Below the pieces are notes generated by a model. That model did no database searches. It saw only the letters and a program-made list of their open reading frames with translations, and was not told where the DNA came from. Positions 21,393-22,140 of a stretch of 22,140 nt of DNA are shown here, piece by piece (position 1 is the first letter of the stretch; every line of letters begins with the position of its first letter). This DNA comes from an uncultured bacterium (lineage in GTDB: Bacteria > Actinomycetota > Actinomycetes > S36-B12): positions 1 through 22,140 of the forward strand of contig CAJBMR010000476.1 in NCBI GenBank assembly GCA_903954205.1. Direction: 5' to 3'. The position numbers were made by a program, and so were the translations under genes.

Positions 21393-22140
21393 TCAGGCCG
21401 CGCGTGACAGCGCCGTATGGGTGAACCACTCTCGCGTCAATGCGGCGGCGTGCTGAAGGGTGCCGGGTTCTTCGAAGAGGTGACTCGCCCCGGGAATCAC
21501 CTCCAGTGTGGCGGCGCACCTGAGGCGCCCGAGTGCTTCGCGATTGAGGCGAAGGACTTCGACGTCATCGCCCCCGACAATGAGGAGCGTCGGTGCCTGG
21601 ACTCGAGGCAGGGACGGAGCGGCGAGATCGGGCCTGCCACCGCGCGAAACGACGCTGCGCACCAGGTCCGGGCAGCGCGCCGCGACGGTGAGGGCCGCAG
21701 CGGCGCCGGTGCTGGCGCCGAAGAGTGCCACGGCAAGGTGCTGAGTGCGCGGATCTCTCCGTGTCCACGCGAGAGCCCCTTCGAGGCGGTCGGCCAAGTG
21801 GTCGACGTCGAAGATCTCGGCCCGGTCTGCTGCCTCGTCCTCCGTGAGCAGGTCCATGAGCAGGGTGGCGATGCCACCATCTCGAAGGATGCGTGCCACT
21901 TCCTGATTACGCGGACTGAGACGACCGCTGCCACTGCCGTGAGCAAAGATGGCGAGCACTCGCGATCCCGCAGGGACATCGAGGATGCCGACGAGGTCGG
22001 CGTCGCCCACGGGAATCAGCACACCGACCCGCGTCGATGCTCCCAGGTGCGCGAGGACCTCGGCGTCGGTGACCTGCGTGAAGTCGTCGTAGTGATCACC
22101 GACAGCCTGGAAGTCGCTGGGCGTCAACAGGCAGATGACC
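21393..22140 (-). CDS. Dienelactone hydrolase domain, 3' part of a probable phosphoribosyltransferase fusion (partial)
   Basis: The visible 249 codons run off the window edge. Residues after about 35 form an alpha/beta hydrolase: nucleophile GASTG, Asp in VGGDDVEV and His in GASHLFEEPG, the full catalytic triad in order. The first visible residues (VICLLTPSDFQAVGDHYDDF then TQVTDAEV) look like the conserved C-terminus of a phosphoribosyltransferase domain, a known fusion partner of this hydrolase in actinobacteria. A TTG at 22127 could be called as a start but the upstream codons continue the homology, so the gene is most likely cut by the window and not complete. Substrate is unknown. Confidence 0.8.
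   Translation of the reverse strand, partial: VICLLTPSDFQAVGDHYDDFTQVTDAEVLAHLGASTRVGVLIPVGDADLVGILDVPAGSRVLAIFAHGSGSGRLSPRNQEVARILRDGGIATLLMDLLTEDEAADRAEIFDVDHLADRLEGALAWTRRDPRTQHLAVALFGASTGAAAALTVAARCPDLVRSVVSRGGRPDLAAPSLPRVQAPTLLIVGGDDVEVLRLNREALGRLRCAATLEVIPGASHLFEEPGTLQHAAALTREWFTHTALSRAA

Noticed and set aside
1..22140. tRNA, rRNA, insertion sequences or phage genes
   Set aside because: No tRNA-like TTCGA arm context with matching acceptor stem, rRNA stretch, transposase or integrase motif was seen.

Overview
The window is high-GC DNA from an actinobacterium (Actinomycetota). The evidence is a linked set of genes diagnostic of that phylum: an ECF sigma factor of the SigR/SigH type with its zinc anti-sigma factor, the 24-residue ribosomal protein bL37, a 75-residue biotin carrier protein, a PdtaS-type histidine kinase, WhiB1 and a diacylglycerol-kinase-like protein. 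From memory, gene order and relative strand around 13.2-17.2 kb match the Mycobacterium tuberculosis pdtaS-whiB1-Rv3218-Rv3217c-Rv3216 neighbourhood. I cannot name the genus. Genes are tightly packed: convergent pairs overlap at their stop codons, and many monocistronic genes start 6-8 nt after a TAnnnT-like hexamer, which suggests leaderless mRNAs.

Layout. 1-2.0 kb: a cytochrome P450 and a GNAT acetyltransferase. 2.0-7.1 kb: hisN, then a forward block (DUF2231 membrane protein, secreted thermonuclease-like lipoprotein, CDF metal exporter), then reverse rsgA and aroA. 7.1-10.1 kb: SRAP/HMCES-type DNA-protein crosslink protein, then sigR-rsrA behind a near-perfect SigR-type autoregulatory promoter, bL37, the biotin carrier and a thioesterase-GNAT fusion. 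10.1-11.45 kb: a c-di-AMP (ydaO-type) riboswitch leader, the secreted M23 peptidase it should control, and an unusual array in which the 3' end of the peptidase gene has been duplicated and amplified as 36-bp hairpin units. 11.45-13.2 kb (reverse): an acetolactate-synthase-like ThDP enzyme preceded by a coupled 28-residue hydrophobic microORF. 13.27-17.2 kb: pdtaS, whiB1 with a CRP-like site upstream, a lipid kinase, a small membrane protein and a GNAT enzyme with a repeat-encoded Ser/Asp/Thr tail.

17.3-20.7 kb is the least familiar part. It is a four-gene forward cassette: LuxR-type regulator, GAF-ANTAR, GAF-ANTAR, LuxR-type regulator. The two LuxR proteins are clear paralogues of about 260 residues that share an N-terminal domain I do not recognise. 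ANTAR proteins bind RNA and act as antiterminators, and PdtaS signals through an ANTAR protein in mycobacteria, so the cassette may be a mixed transcription-initiation and antitermination switch. The window ends with a reverse pair: an SGNH-hydrolase-like exported protein whose nucleophile Ser is replaced by Asp, and the 3' part of a probable phosphoribosyltransferase-dienelactone hydrolase fusion that runs off the window edge.
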